Part shown: positions 41,526 to 49,773 of the stretch, piece by piece
Numbering within the stretch: the stretch's first letter is position 1
Layout of the letters: every line of letters begins with the position of its first letter
Source: Fibrella aquatilis
GTDB lineage: Bacteria > Bacteroidota > Bacteroidia > Cytophagales > Spirosomataceae
Assembly: GCF_017353255.1 (NCBI RefSeq)
Contig: NZ_JAFMYU010000007.1
Location: 203,272-267,271 of the forward strand
Reading direction: 5' to 3'
DNA length: 64,000 nt
Translations under genes and position numbers: made by a program
The notes under the pieces: generated by a model
What the model saw: only the letters and a program-made list of their open reading frames with translations
The model's database searches: none
What the model was told of the DNA's origin: nothing

Positions 41526-44500
41526 ATGACAGCAGCTGATAGGTCTGAAAATTTAGCCTACGAGATTGACATAACGCAGGTGCCAAACGGAATGGTAGGG
41601 TATCAGGCTGTGCGACAGACTGACGGCAAGATCATTGATTTCCAGCTAACGTTAATCAATGACATAGCGTTGGCCACCTGGAACCGCCCTCAGTCGGCTA
41701 TGATTGGTCAGTTGGCCAGCCAGCTATTTCCCCCTACTGAGGCACAGTACCTCATTCAACTCTATAGCCTGGTGGTAGAGTCGGGGCGGCCTGTTCGGTT
41801 CGATATGGATTGCCGCTGGCAGCTAGACGGTAGCCTGCATCAGTACGACATGCTGGCCGCTAAGTCTGACGACGGTGTGCTGCTTATCTGCCGTGAGGTT
41901 GGGTTTGTGGGGCGGGCCGTTCAGGATCAGCGAGAGCAAATGCAGTTTATTGATACACTGATGAACACGGTTACCTGCGGGGTGGTAGTAGGCCGGGCTA
42001 TTCGGGACGACAATGGGCAAGTAAACGATGTTCTGATTGTGGCCGTCAACCAGATCGCGGCTACCATGGCTGGCTATACCGCCACCGATATGGTAGGGCA
42101 GCGTTATGGTAAGCTGTATCCGGGCATTTTTGAGACAGATATATTTGCCTGCTATGCCAAGACCATTGAAACCGGTGAGCCGCAGCAGTTAGAATTGTAT
42201 TACGGCCTCGACGGCCTGGATTGCTGGGCCACTATTCAGACTCAAAAGCTGAACGATGGGCTGGTCATCACCTGGACCGACATCACCGAACGCAAGCGAG
42301 CCGAGCTACTGATTCAGCAGCAGGCCGAACAATACAAAGCAGTGCTAGACAACGCTCTGACGTTGATTTTGGTGCTGAAGGCCGTACGCGATGAGCAGGG
42401 TAGTATTCGTAACTTCCGGGTGGTGCTGGTCAACCGGGCCATGATTCAGCAAACGGGGGTACCTGAAGACAAGCTTGTTGGCAACCTGCTGACCAATGTG
42501 GTGCCTGGCGTGGTTGAATCGGGTGTGTTTGCCCGGTACGTGGCCGTGACCGAAACGCAGGTGCCGCAGCAATTCGACATCCACTATGAACTGGATGGCC
42601 ACAATAGTTGGCTGGTAGGGGCGGTTTCGGCCTATGGCGACGGGGTAGTGGCTTCGTATACTGACATCAGTTTGCAAAAAGAGACTGAGTTACGGGCACA
42701 GCAACAGGCACAACTGTTAGAAAGTATTCAGCAGTCGTCGCAGATGGGTATTGCCGTTTACCAGCCCATCCGCAACGAGGCCGGTACTATTGTCGACGTC
42801 AGGCCGGTGTTCCGCAATGCTGCGTCGATAGCCATGACCCGCGCCACGGCAGAAGACGCCACACAGAAGACCCTGGGTGATCTGTTACCTCCTATAAAAG
42901 GAACCACATTGCTGGAACGGTATGCTCACGTCATCAACACGGGGCAGGCTGAGCAGTTTGAGCATTATTATAACAATGGTCACGAAGCCTGGTATGAAAT
43001 TTCGGCCCAACCCTGGAACGATGGAATTCTAGTTAATGTACTGGAGGTGAGTAAGTTGCGACAGTATGAGCGCGAGAAAATTCAACAGGCAACCTTACTG
43101 CAACGGGTCATCGACACCATGCAGGCGGGCATGATGCTGGCCCGTCCCGTGCGCGATGATCAGGGTAGTATTGTCGATTTTCGCTATGTACTCACCAACG
43201 AATACAACGCCAAAACCACGGGCCTGAGCCTGGCTGAACTGACGGGCGCCGTGGTGGGCGATCTGTTTCCCGGCTGGCAGGCGTCCGACATGTATCAGCG
43301 TATGGTGCAGGTGATGCAGAGCGGGGAAGCCCAAAGTCTGACGTTCCCGTTCGATTCGCACGGCATCAAGGGCTGGTTCGATGGAGCATTCAGCCGTGTC
43401 GAGGACTGTTTGCTCTATACCTACACCAACGTTACGGCGCTGAAAGAAGCCGAACTGGCCCAGCATCAGTATGCCGACCTGCTGGAACGGGTTATGGACA
43501 CCACGCCAACGGCCATAGTGGTGCACGAGAGCATCCGCGACGAAGCCGGAGCCATTGTTGACTTCCGCATGACTCACCTTAACCAGTCGGCAGCGGCGGC
43601 GTTCAACAGCACCGTCGATAAGGTGCAGTACCGGCGCGTGTCGCGTTATTTCCCTGGTTTGCTCGACACGCCCCTCTTTGCCTGTTACAAACAGGTAGTA
43701 CAAACGGGCGAGTCGGCCCGACTGGAAGTGAACTGGGGCGATCAGTGGTACGACTTTTCGGTGGCTCGATTTGGCGATGGCTTTGTGGCGGCGGCGCAAA
43801 ACATTACCGCCACGCAACAGTATCGGCATCAGCTGGAGGTGGCCAACCACGAGCTAAAGCGGTCGAACGAAAACCTACAGTCGTTTGCCTACGTGGCCAG
43901 CCACGACTTGCAGGAGCCCTTGCGCAAGATCAATTCCTTTGCCAACATTCTCAATACGCAGTATGCAGGGCAGTTTGATTCCAACGCGACCGACATTATC
44001 CGGCGCATGACGGCTTCTGCCGACCGGATGCGGCAACTCATTCAGGACCTGCTGGTGTATTCACAGGTGGATATGCAACTCGACACGTTCAGGTCGGTGA
44101 ATTTGGCTACGTTGGTGCAGCAGATTCGGGAGGAAGATTTGTGGGTAGCCATTTATCAGAGCAAAGCCCAGATTCGGCAGGCCGACCTGCCCACGCTCCA
44201 TGCCGATCCCCTTCAGATGCGGCAACTGTTTCAGAACTTGCTTTCCAACGCCCTTAAATTTTGCCCCAAAGGCGTCACCCCTGATATCGAGATCAGCTAC
44301 CGCCTGATAAACCGAGCCGACGTGCCGCCCGGCCTGCTGTCCCCGTTACCTACTGACCAGGCTAAGCCGACTACTAAACGCTATCACGTTATTTCGGTTA
44401 CCGACAATGGCATTGGTTTCGACGAAAAGTATACAGACCGTATTTTCCAGGTGTTTCAACGTCTGCATGGCCGCAGCCAATACGTGGGGTCGGGTATTGG

Positions 44501-44603
44501 GTTGTCTATCTGCCAAAAAATCATGGAGCGCCACAACGGCGCCATCGCCGTCACCAGCCAATTAGACAAAGGCAGCACGTTTACGGTGTATTTGCCAGGT
44601 TGA
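41526..44603 (+). CDS. Histidine kinase with six tandem PAS-type sensor modules
   Basis: This 1025-residue protein has no membrane segment, so it is probably a cytosolic kinase. Six PAS-like modules repeat at about 128-residue spacing (near residues 37, 164, 292, 421, 548, 676), each with a motif like VRDEQGSIRNFRVVLVN or IRDEAGAIVDFRMTHLN. They are followed by a HisKA domain (FAYVASHDLQEPLRKINSFA, His about 793) and HATPase_c (LLSNALKFCPKG, DNGIGFDEKY, GSGIGLSICQKIMERHNG). The regular spacing suggests internal duplication. No response regulator is directly adjacent; the NtrC-type gene at 46550 is separated by another gene. Stimulus unknown. Confidence 0.93.
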   Translation: MTAADRSENLAYEIDITQVPNGMVGYQAVRQTDGKIIDFQLTLINDIALATWNRPQSAMIGQLASQLFPPTEAQYLIQLYSLVVESGRPVRFDMDCRWQLDGSLHQYDMLAAKSDDGVLLICREVGFVGRAVQDQREQMQFIDTLMNTVTCGVVVGRAIRDDNGQVNDVLIVAVNQIAATMAGYTATDMVGQRYGKLYPGIFETDIFACYAKTIETGEPQQLELYYGLDGLDCWATIQTQKLNDGLVITWTDITERKRAELLIQQQAEQYKAVLDNALTLILVLKAVRDEQGSIRNFRVVLVNRAMIQQTGVPEDKLVGNLLTNVVPGVVESGVFARYVAVTETQVPQQFDIHYELDGHNSWLVGAVSAYGDGVVASYTDISLQKETELRAQQQAQLLESIQQSSQMGIAVYQPIRNEAGTIVDVRPVFRNAASIAMTRATAEDATQKTLGDLLPPIKGTTLLERYAHVINTGQAEQFEHYYNNGHEAWYEISAQPWNDGILVNVLEVSKLRQYEREKIQQATLLQRVIDTMQAGMMLARPVRDDQGSIVDFRYVLTNEYNAKTTGLSLAELTGAVVGDLFPGWQASDMYQRMVQVMQSGEAQSLTFPFDSHGIKGWFDGAFSRVEDCLLYTYTNVTALKEAELAQHQYADLLERVMDTTPTAIVVHESIRDEAGAIVDFRMTHLNQSAAAAFNSTVDKVQYRRVSRYFPGLLDTPLFACYKQVVQTGESARLEVNWGDQWYDFSVARFGDGFVAAAQNITATQQYRHQLEVANHELKRSNENLQSFAYVASHDLQEPLRKINSFANILNTQYAGQFDSNATDIIRRMTASADRMRQLIQDLLVYSQVDMQLDTFRSVNLATLVQQIREEDLWVAIYQSKAQIRQADLPTLHADPLQMRQLFQNLLSNALKFCPKGVTPDIEISYRLINRADVPPGLLSPLPTDQAKPTTKRYHVISVTDNGIGFDEKYTDRIFQVFQRLHGRSQYVGSGIGLSICQKIMERHNGAIAVTSQLDKGSTFTVYLPG

Positions 44604-44610
44604 GGGGAGG

Positions 44611-44770
44611 GCGGTTTGTAGTTTGTAGTTGCTGACGCGCGGCCCCTCGACTGCGCTCGGGGTGACAGGAAGCTAGATTCAGTTTCTTGAATTGATTCAA
44701 GGTCGTTGTCACCCCGAGCGCAGTCGAGGGGCCGCGCGTCAGCAACCACAAACCACAAACTACAAACCGC
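44611..44770. repeat. Long inverted repeat IR20
   Basis: A perfect 40-bp inner stem (44628-44667, 44707-44746) with a 39-nt loop. The outer arms are TTTGTAG heptamers, one more in the right arm. The inner module CTCGACTGCGCTCGGGG is like the truncated element at 63921. The GT39 stop codon and last codons lie in the right arm. Confidence 0.96.
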
Positions 44771-46520
44771 CTCTAACCTCCGCCAGCACATAGGCCTTCA
44801 GCGTCTGGGGGCGGGTGGCGGGGTTGATGAACTGGGCCGAAAGCTGGCTGACGCGGTAGTAGGGAAATGAGGCTATTCGCCTGACGGTGAAGCCTTTAGC
44901 GGCCAATGAATCGGCGTAGACGGCGGTGGTGAGTACCTGCACAGGCGCGGTGTTGGTGAGCCGCCGCAGGGTCGAATCCTGGTAGATGTAGTGGGTGGGG
45001 TGCTGCGTGTAGTACTCATACGTCCACGAGCTTTCGCCGAAGGTCTGAAACCCGTAGAGGTAGGTTGTCTGCTGCAATGCGGGCCGGGCATTGGTATACT
45101 CGGCAGCCACCATACCCGCCTGATACTGCATCACCGACGGATAGAAAAACAGGTTGATAAGGCCACCGATCATGACCATCAGGCCCACCATGCGGCCCAT
45201 CAGCACGGTGAGCAGGGCGGTGCGTTCGTCTTCAGCCGCGCTTCGCCAGAACAGCACCGCCGTACCCACGGTCAGCCCCGCGATCCAGATCAGGCCGGGA
45301 ATAAACCGCGCGGGGTGGTAGATGACAAAAATGCCCGTCACAAACGCCAGCACCAGCACCGCCATGATTGTTTGGGCTATTGTCCAGTCGCGTAAGGCTC
45401 TGGTTGTCAACAGAGTAAGGTAATGGGCGGCCAGGATGGTGTAGAACGGGAAGACAATGTTAAGGTAGTGCGGCAGTTGAAATCGTGAGGCCGAAAACAG
45501 GATAAACAGGGTCACGCCCGCCCCCAGCGACACGTATTCGGGCAGGGGAGGGGCGTCGTTTTTGTTACGCCGGAGTAACCCCGCTATGGCCCGGCCCGTG
45601 GCGGCGTAGAACAAAAAGGCCCACGGCAGCAGTGCCCACAGCAGCGTATGGGTAAACAGCAGCGGGTCGCCGTTGCCGCGCAGGGGACCGTTGTTCAGAA
45701 AGCGCCCCATCTGACTATCCCAGAAGAAAAACCGCAGGCCCGACGTGCCCGTTTTGCCATAGATCACTTTCTCCGGGTGCAGGTCGAACTGCTGGTAGAG
45801 GGCGTAGAGTTCGGGTGTGATGAAAAGCAGCGTGAGCAGGGCCGCAATGAGCCAGCGCAGGTGAAAGAGGCCCCGCCATTGGCCCTTGAGCAAGGCATTG
45901 ATAGCCAGCCCGGCCCCCACCGTGACCACCGGCACTACCGGCCCTTTGGTCATCATGGCCCCCGCCATCAGCGCCGACCCGGCCACCAGATGCAACCAAT
46001 GGTTACCGGAAAACATCCTTACAGGCGTATGCCCATTTTCTTCATGCTGTTGCCACACCTTCGTAAAATGAAACGCTGGTCCGATGATAAACAGGGTCAG
46101 AAACGGCTCGGCCCGCACGTCGGTGTTGGATAGGATAACGTGGTAGGCGGTGCCAAACATCAGCGTAGCCAGTTGCGCCACCGTCCGGGTGTAGTTGAGG
46201 CGGGCAAACCGGTAGGTATACCAGAGGCTTCCGCAGAAACACAGCAGCGCGGGCAGCTTATAGGCAGCGGTGGCGGCGGCGGGTGAACCAAAGCCGAACA
46301 CCTTCATAAACAGCACGTTAAGCAGAAACGGTAGCCGCGGTTTGTCCAGAAAATCAAGCTCGCAGGAGTACAGGTTCAGGTAGTCGCCGGTGAGGTACAT
46401 GCGCTTGGCAATGGTGGCATACAACCCATTGTCGGGTTCCATAATGGGCAAACACAGGGCCGTGAAATTGATGGCGACCACCACCGCAAGCAACGCGTAA
46501 AACAGGCGATTTGAGAACAT
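44760..46520 (-). CDS. GT39/ArnT-like membrane glycosyltransferase
   Basis: This 586-residue integral membrane enzyme of the GT-C fold uses a lipid-linked sugar donor. The N-terminal helix is followed by EPDNGLYATIAKRMYLTG with the acidic motif and DFLDKPRLPFLLNVLFMKVF (about residues 28-75). About eleven to thirteen hydrophobic segments follow, and a soluble C-terminal domain begins near residue 460. The family adds sugars to lipid A or proteins; the acceptor here is not known. Its final residues and stop codon are supplied by IR20. It is divergent from the NtrC-type regulator. Confidence 0.89.
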   Translation of the reverse strand: MFSNRLFYALLAVVVAINFTALCLPIMEPDNGLYATIAKRMYLTGDYLNLYSCELDFLDKPRLPFLLNVLFMKVFGFGSPAAATAAYKLPALLCFCGSLWYTYRFARLNYTRTVAQLATLMFGTAYHVILSNTDVRAEPFLTLFIIGPAFHFTKVWQQHEENGHTPVRMFSGNHWLHLVAGSALMAGAMMTKGPVVPVVTVGAGLAINALLKGQWRGLFHLRWLIAALLTLLFITPELYALYQQFDLHPEKVIYGKTGTSGLRFFFWDSQMGRFLNNGPLRGNGDPLLFTHTLLWALLPWAFLFYAATGRAIAGLLRRNKNDAPPLPEYVSLGAGVTLFILFSASRFQLPHYLNIVFPFYTILAAHYLTLLTTRALRDWTIAQTIMAVLVLAFVTGIFVIYHPARFIPGLIWIAGLTVGTAVLFWRSAAEDERTALLTVLMGRMVGLMVMIGGLINLFFYPSVMQYQAGMVAAEYTNARPALQQTTYLYGFQTFGESSWTYEYYTQHPTHYIYQDSTLRRLTNTAPVQVLTTAVYADSLAAKGFTVRRIASFPYYRVSQLSAQFINPATRPQTLKAYVLAEVRGGL

Positions 46521-46549
46521 ACGACAAAGGTATATGATATATTTACCCC

Positions 46550-47908
46550 ATGCAGACTGCCAAACTCCTCATTGTAGACGACGACGCCGATGTGTTGCTG
46601 GCGGCCAAATTGCTGCTAAAGCGCCACGTTGGCCAGGTCGATATTGAAAAGAACCCCGACAAGCTGCCGTTTTTGCTGGGCCAGACCCGCTACGACGCCA
46701 TCTTGCTCGACATGAATTTCACCCGCGACGTGAGTTCGGGTAAGGAAGGCTTTGACTGGCTCGACCGTATTCTGGATGCCGACCCTACTACCCGCGTGGT
46801 GCTCTTCACGGCCTATGGCGACGTGGAGATGGCGGTGCGGGCCATCAAAGCCGGGGCCAGCGATTTTGTGCTCAAGCCGTGGGAAAATGATAAGCTCGTG
46901 GAGGTGATCAGGACGGCCATAGCGGGGCGGCAGGGGGGCGGCGAAATGGCCGCTATGGGTCAGAAAAGCACCGCTGCGCCCACCGTGATTGCCCAAAGCG
47001 CGGCCATGCGTCAGATTCTGGACACCATTGAGCGCGTGGCTGCTACGGATGCCAACATCCTGCTGCTGGGCGAAAATGGCACCGGCAAAGATGTGCTGGC
47101 CCGCGAAATTCACCGCCTCTCGAACCGCCGCGACAAGCCCTTTGTGGCCGCCGACCTGGGTGCGTTGCCCGACAGCCTCTTTGAAAGCGAGTTGTTTGGC
47201 CATGTGAAAGGAGCCTTCACCGACGCCCGCGACGACCGTGCCGGGCGGTTTGAAGAAGCCAATGGCGGCACCATTTTTCTCGACGAAATCGGCAACGTGG
47301 GCCTGCCTCAACAGGCGCGGCTGCTCACGGTGCTGCAACAGCGGCAGGTGACGCGGGTGGGCAGCAACAAACCCCGTTCCGTAGATGTACGCCTGATCTG
47401 CGCCACCAACGCCGACCTCAACGCCCGCGTGGCCGACCGGTCGTTTCGGCAGGATTTGCTATATCGGGTCAACACCATCGAGATTCAGATTCCGCCCCTA
47501 CGTCAGCGCCCCGACGACATTGGCCCCCTGGCCGAACATTTTTTGCGCAGCTACCGCAAGCAATACAACCGTGCTGTGGGTCAGATCAGCCCCGACCTGG
47601 TGAAGCACCTGAAGCAATACCAATGGCCGGGCAACGTCCGCGAACTGCAACACGCCATTGAGCGGGCCGTGATTCTGGCCCGCGGCCCCGTACTGACGCC
47701 CGACGATTTTTTCTTCGGCTCGTCGCCCGCATCCATGCAGGGTAGCGGCGGCCTGCCGGGCAACGACACCATGCAGCTCGAAGACGTAGAGCGCCGCCTC
47801 ATTCAGCAGGCCATGCAAAAACACGGCGGCAACATCACCGACGTAGCCCGCCAGCTTGGCCTTTCGCGGCAGGCATTGTACAGGAGGATGGAGAAATATG
47901 GGATGTGA
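46550..47908 (+). CDS. NtrC-family sigma-54-dependent response regulator
   Basis: This 452-residue regulator has a receiver domain (phospho-Asp about residue 54 in [12 protein letters not shown]). The AAA+ sigma-54 activator domain follows, with Walker A GENGTGKD (about 173), the GAFTDA loop in [15 protein letters not shown] (about 222) and [12 protein letters not shown] Fis-type helix-turn-helix ([20 protein letters not shown]) is at the C-terminus. It should activate sigma-54 promoters after phosphorylation. The likely kinase partner is the NtrY-like protein at 55964, now separated by the surface-signalling locus. Hairpin IR21 followed by six Ts lies 7 nt after the stop. Confidence 0.94.
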   Translation: MQTAKLLIVDDDADVLLAAKLLLKRHVGQVDIEKNPDKLPFLLGQTRYDAILLDMNFTRDVSSGKEGFDWLDRILDADPTTRVVLFTAYGDVEMAVRAIKAGASDFVLKPWENDKLVEVIRTAIAGRQGGGEMAAMGQKSTAAPTVIAQSAAMRQILDTIERVAATDANILLLGENGTGKDVLAREIHRLSNRRDKPFVAADLGALPDSLFESELFGHVKGAFTDARDDRAGRFEEANGGTIFLDEIGNVGLPQQARLLTVLQQRQVTRVGSNKPRSVDVRLICATNADLNARVADRSFRQDLLYRVNTIEIQIPPLRQRPDDIGPLAEHFLRSYRKQYNRAVGQISPDLVKHLKQYQWPGNVRELQHAIERAVILARGPVLTPDDFFFGSSPASMQGSGGLPGNDTMQLEDVERRLIQQAMQKHGGNITDVARQLGLSRQALYRRMEKYGM

Positions 47909-47914
47909 AAAGAG

Positions 47915-48026
47915 GTTATTGGTCATTACGCTGCGCTGTCATTCAGTGGTCATTCAGTAGTCATTCATTGCCTATACAACAAATGACCATTGAATGACAG
48001 CGCAGCGAATGACCAATGACTTTTTT
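47915..48026 (+). terminator. Inverted repeat IR21 with T-run: terminator of the NtrC-type gene
   Basis: Arms 47915-47954 and 47982-48020 pair along about 39 bp with one single-base gap and two mismatches. Six Ts follow directly (48021-48026). It is the only hairpin here with a classical plus-strand U-tract, so intrinsic termination is likely. The outer units are TCATTCA-like. Confidence 0.85.
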
Positions 48027-48035
48027 GCCTTCAAC

Positions 48036-48065
48036 ATAGGGGTGCGCGCCTGACTGGCTGTCATA
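48036..48065 (+). promoter_or_regulatory. ECF promoter site 1, before the sigma gene
   Basis: ATAGGGGT (48036-48043), 16 bp, GTCATA (48060-48065). The two boxes and the exact spacing recur at 49724 and 53449. The -10 box overlaps the region of a GTG at 48067, which rules that out as start codon. The site suggests the sigma factor drives its own gene. Confidence 0.78.
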
Positions 48066-48111
48066 GGTGCGATACAAACCTTGCAAGGACCTGACAGCGA
48101 CCCGCCCATCT

Positions 48112-48693
48112 GTGCAGACCAACCCAGACGATAGCCTGATTGGTGCTATCCGTATCGGCAACGAAGCGGTGTTTGAGGATATCTTTCGCCTGCATTATGC
48201 CCCGCTTTGCCGCTACGCCCTGCCTATTCTACACGATACCGATGAGGCCGAAGAAGTGGTGCAAACCGTGTTTCTGGCTATCTGGGAACGCCGCGAAACA
48301 CTGCTCATTACCAGTTCATTGAAGGCCTATCTGTACCGGGCTGTACACAACCGCTGCCTAAACCGGCTCGACCAGCAAAAGACGCAGGCAGCCCACCGCG
48401 AACGGGCCGCCATGGAACTCTACGCCGACGTACCCAGCCCCACACAGGCGGTCTTTGCCGACGAGTTGAGCACACGTCTTCAACACGCCATTGGGCAATT
48501 GCCCGAACAGTGCCGACGGGCGTTTGAACTGAGCCGCTTCGACGAGTTATCGTACAAAGAAATTGCTGATCGGCTGGGCATTGCCGCCAAGACGGTCGAA
48601 AATCAGATTGGCAAAGCACTCCGTATCCTGCGCACCGAATTGAGCGACTATCTACCACTTCTATGTCTGCTGGCCGGGGAGGCCATCTGCTAA
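48112..48693 (+). CDS. ECF sigma factor of a surface-signalling system
   Basis: This 193-residue sigma-70 factor of the Bacteroidota FecI-like type has region 2 (VFEDIFRLHYAPLCRYALPI, EAEEVVQTVFLAIW, LKAYLYRAVHNRCLN) and region 4 (QLPEQCRRAFELSRFDELS, then KEIADRLGIAAKTVENQI). GTG 48112 (MQTNPDDSLIGAI) is chosen: the earlier GTG at 48067 lies within 2 nt of the promoter -10 box and would be before the transcript start. Its stop codon overlaps the FecR start as TAATG, so the two are translationally coupled. It likely recognises ATAGGGGT-N16-GTCATA and so controls itself and two outer membrane genes. Confidence 0.93.
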   Translation: MQTNPDDSLIGAIRIGNEAVFEDIFRLHYAPLCRYALPILHDTDEAEEVVQTVFLAIWERRETLLITSSLKAYLYRAVHNRCLNRLDQQKTQAAHRERAAMELYADVPSPTQAVFADELSTRLQHAIGQLPEQCRRAFELSRFDELSYKEIADRLGIAAKTVENQIGKALRILRTELSDYLPLLCLLAGEAIC

Positions 48694-49727
48694 TGGCAAC
48701 TGAACCGCAATTCCCCATCGACGACGCCCTGCTGGGCAAGTATCTGGCGGGCGAAGCCTCCGATACCGAGGCCGACCAGGTACGTCGTTGGCTGACCGAC
48801 CCGACCAACCAACGCGAGTTCGACCGGTTTGCTCGCCTCTGGCAAGCCGCTGCCCGCCGACCCCTCGACGATGGCATTGACACCGACGCCGCTTGGCAAC
48901 GCGTTTGGTCACAGATGCAACGCCCTGCCGCTGACGTACCTACGCCCGGCTTTGTGAAGCCGCTTACCCAGCCACCGGCACGCACCTGGCTTGGGCGTTA
49001 TGGCCGGGTGGCGGCGGTGGTGCTGCTGGGCGGGTTTGGGTTGCTGCTGTGGCGCGTGGTGCAGCCGGGCACGTCGCCCCAGCCATTGGCGATGCTATCG
49101 GCCACAACTACTACCGCTACCCGCCAACTGTCCCTGCCCGACGGCTCACGCATTACGCTCAACCGCAACAGCCAACTCACCTACCCCACCACCTTCGCCG
49201 ACAGCAGCCGCGACGTGACGCTGACGGGCGAGGCCTTTTTCGACGTGGCGCATGATGCTAAGCATCCGTTCCGGGTGCGGGCCGGGCAGACCATTGTGCG
49301 GGTGCTGGGTACATCGTTTGGGGTGCGGGTCGTGGGCGATAGCGTGCGGGTGGCCGTTCGGTCGGGGCGGGTGCGGGTAGGCGCCCCGCGAGAAGTGGTC
49401 GTGCTGGAAGCCAATCAGCAGGTAACGTACCTGGCCAAGGGCGACACTTTGCGTCGCGTACGCCCCCTCGATAAAAATAACCTGGCTTACCTGACGGGCC
49501 GACTGACCTTCGCTAACGAGCCGCTGGCTGAGGTAGTGCAGGCGTTGCGCGACACCTACGGGGCCGACATTCGCCTCTCGACCGTCGGTCTGCGTCGTTG
49601 TCGGCTGAGTGCCGAATTCGACCATGAACCGCTTGATGCGGTGCTGCCCGTGGTAGCCGAAACCCTATCACTACGCCTCCGCCGCGACGGTACGGCGTGG
49701 GTATTGGTGGGGGAGGGGTGTGAATAG
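48693..49727 (+). CDS. FecR-family anti-sigma factor
   Basis: This 344-residue inner membrane protein keeps the ECF factor inactive until signalled from the outer membrane. A cytosolic N-domain (about 5-85, with LLGKYLAGEASDTEADQVRR) precedes one membrane helix (VAAVVLLGGFGLLLWRVV, about 105-122). The periplasmic FecR domain has LPDGSRITLNRNSQLTYP, VTLTGEAFFDVAHDAKHPF and VLGTSFGVRV. The C-terminal DUF4974-like part is FANEPLAEVVQALRDTYGA. ATG 48693, overlapping the sigma stop, is preferred to ATG 48663. Its stop codon lies inside the next promoter's ATAGGGGT box. Confidence 0.94.
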   Translation: MATEPQFPIDDALLGKYLAGEASDTEADQVRRWLTDPTNQREFDRFARLWQAAARRPLDDGIDTDAAWQRVWSQMQRPAADVPTPGFVKPLTQPPARTWLGRYGRVAAVVLLGGFGLLLWRVVQPGTSPQPLAMLSATTTTATRQLSLPDGSRITLNRNSQLTYPTTFADSSRDVTLTGEAFFDVAHDAKHPFRVRAGQTIVRVLGTSFGVRVVGDSVRVAVRSGRVRVGAPREVVVLEANQQVTYLAKGDTLRRVRPLDKNNLAYLTGRLTFANEPLAEVVQALRDTYGADIRLSTVGLRRCRLSAEFDHEPLDAVLPVVAETLSLRLRRDGTAWVLVGEGCE

Positions 49728-49753
49728 GGGTAAGTGCCGCCTCGACGGTCATA
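49724..49753 (+). promoter_or_regulatory. ECF promoter site 2, before the STN-domain protein
   Basis: ATAGGGGT (49724-49731), 16 bp, GTCATA (49748-49753), identical in both boxes and spacing to site 1. The -35 box contains the fecR-like stop codon. The chosen ATG is 20 nt after the -10 box. Confidence 0.78.
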
Positions 49754-49773
49754 AGGCCAGAAACACGACGGAT

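Noticed and set aside
46525..46532. TACCTTTG on the minus strand as a -7 box for the GT39 gene
   Set aside because: It lies only 5 nt from the start codon and has no -33 box, so the transcript would start at or inside the coding region.
48067..48111. Longer N-terminus of the ECF sigma factor from GTG 48067
   Set aside because: The GTG lies 2 nt after the promoter -10 box, so it would precede the transcript start.
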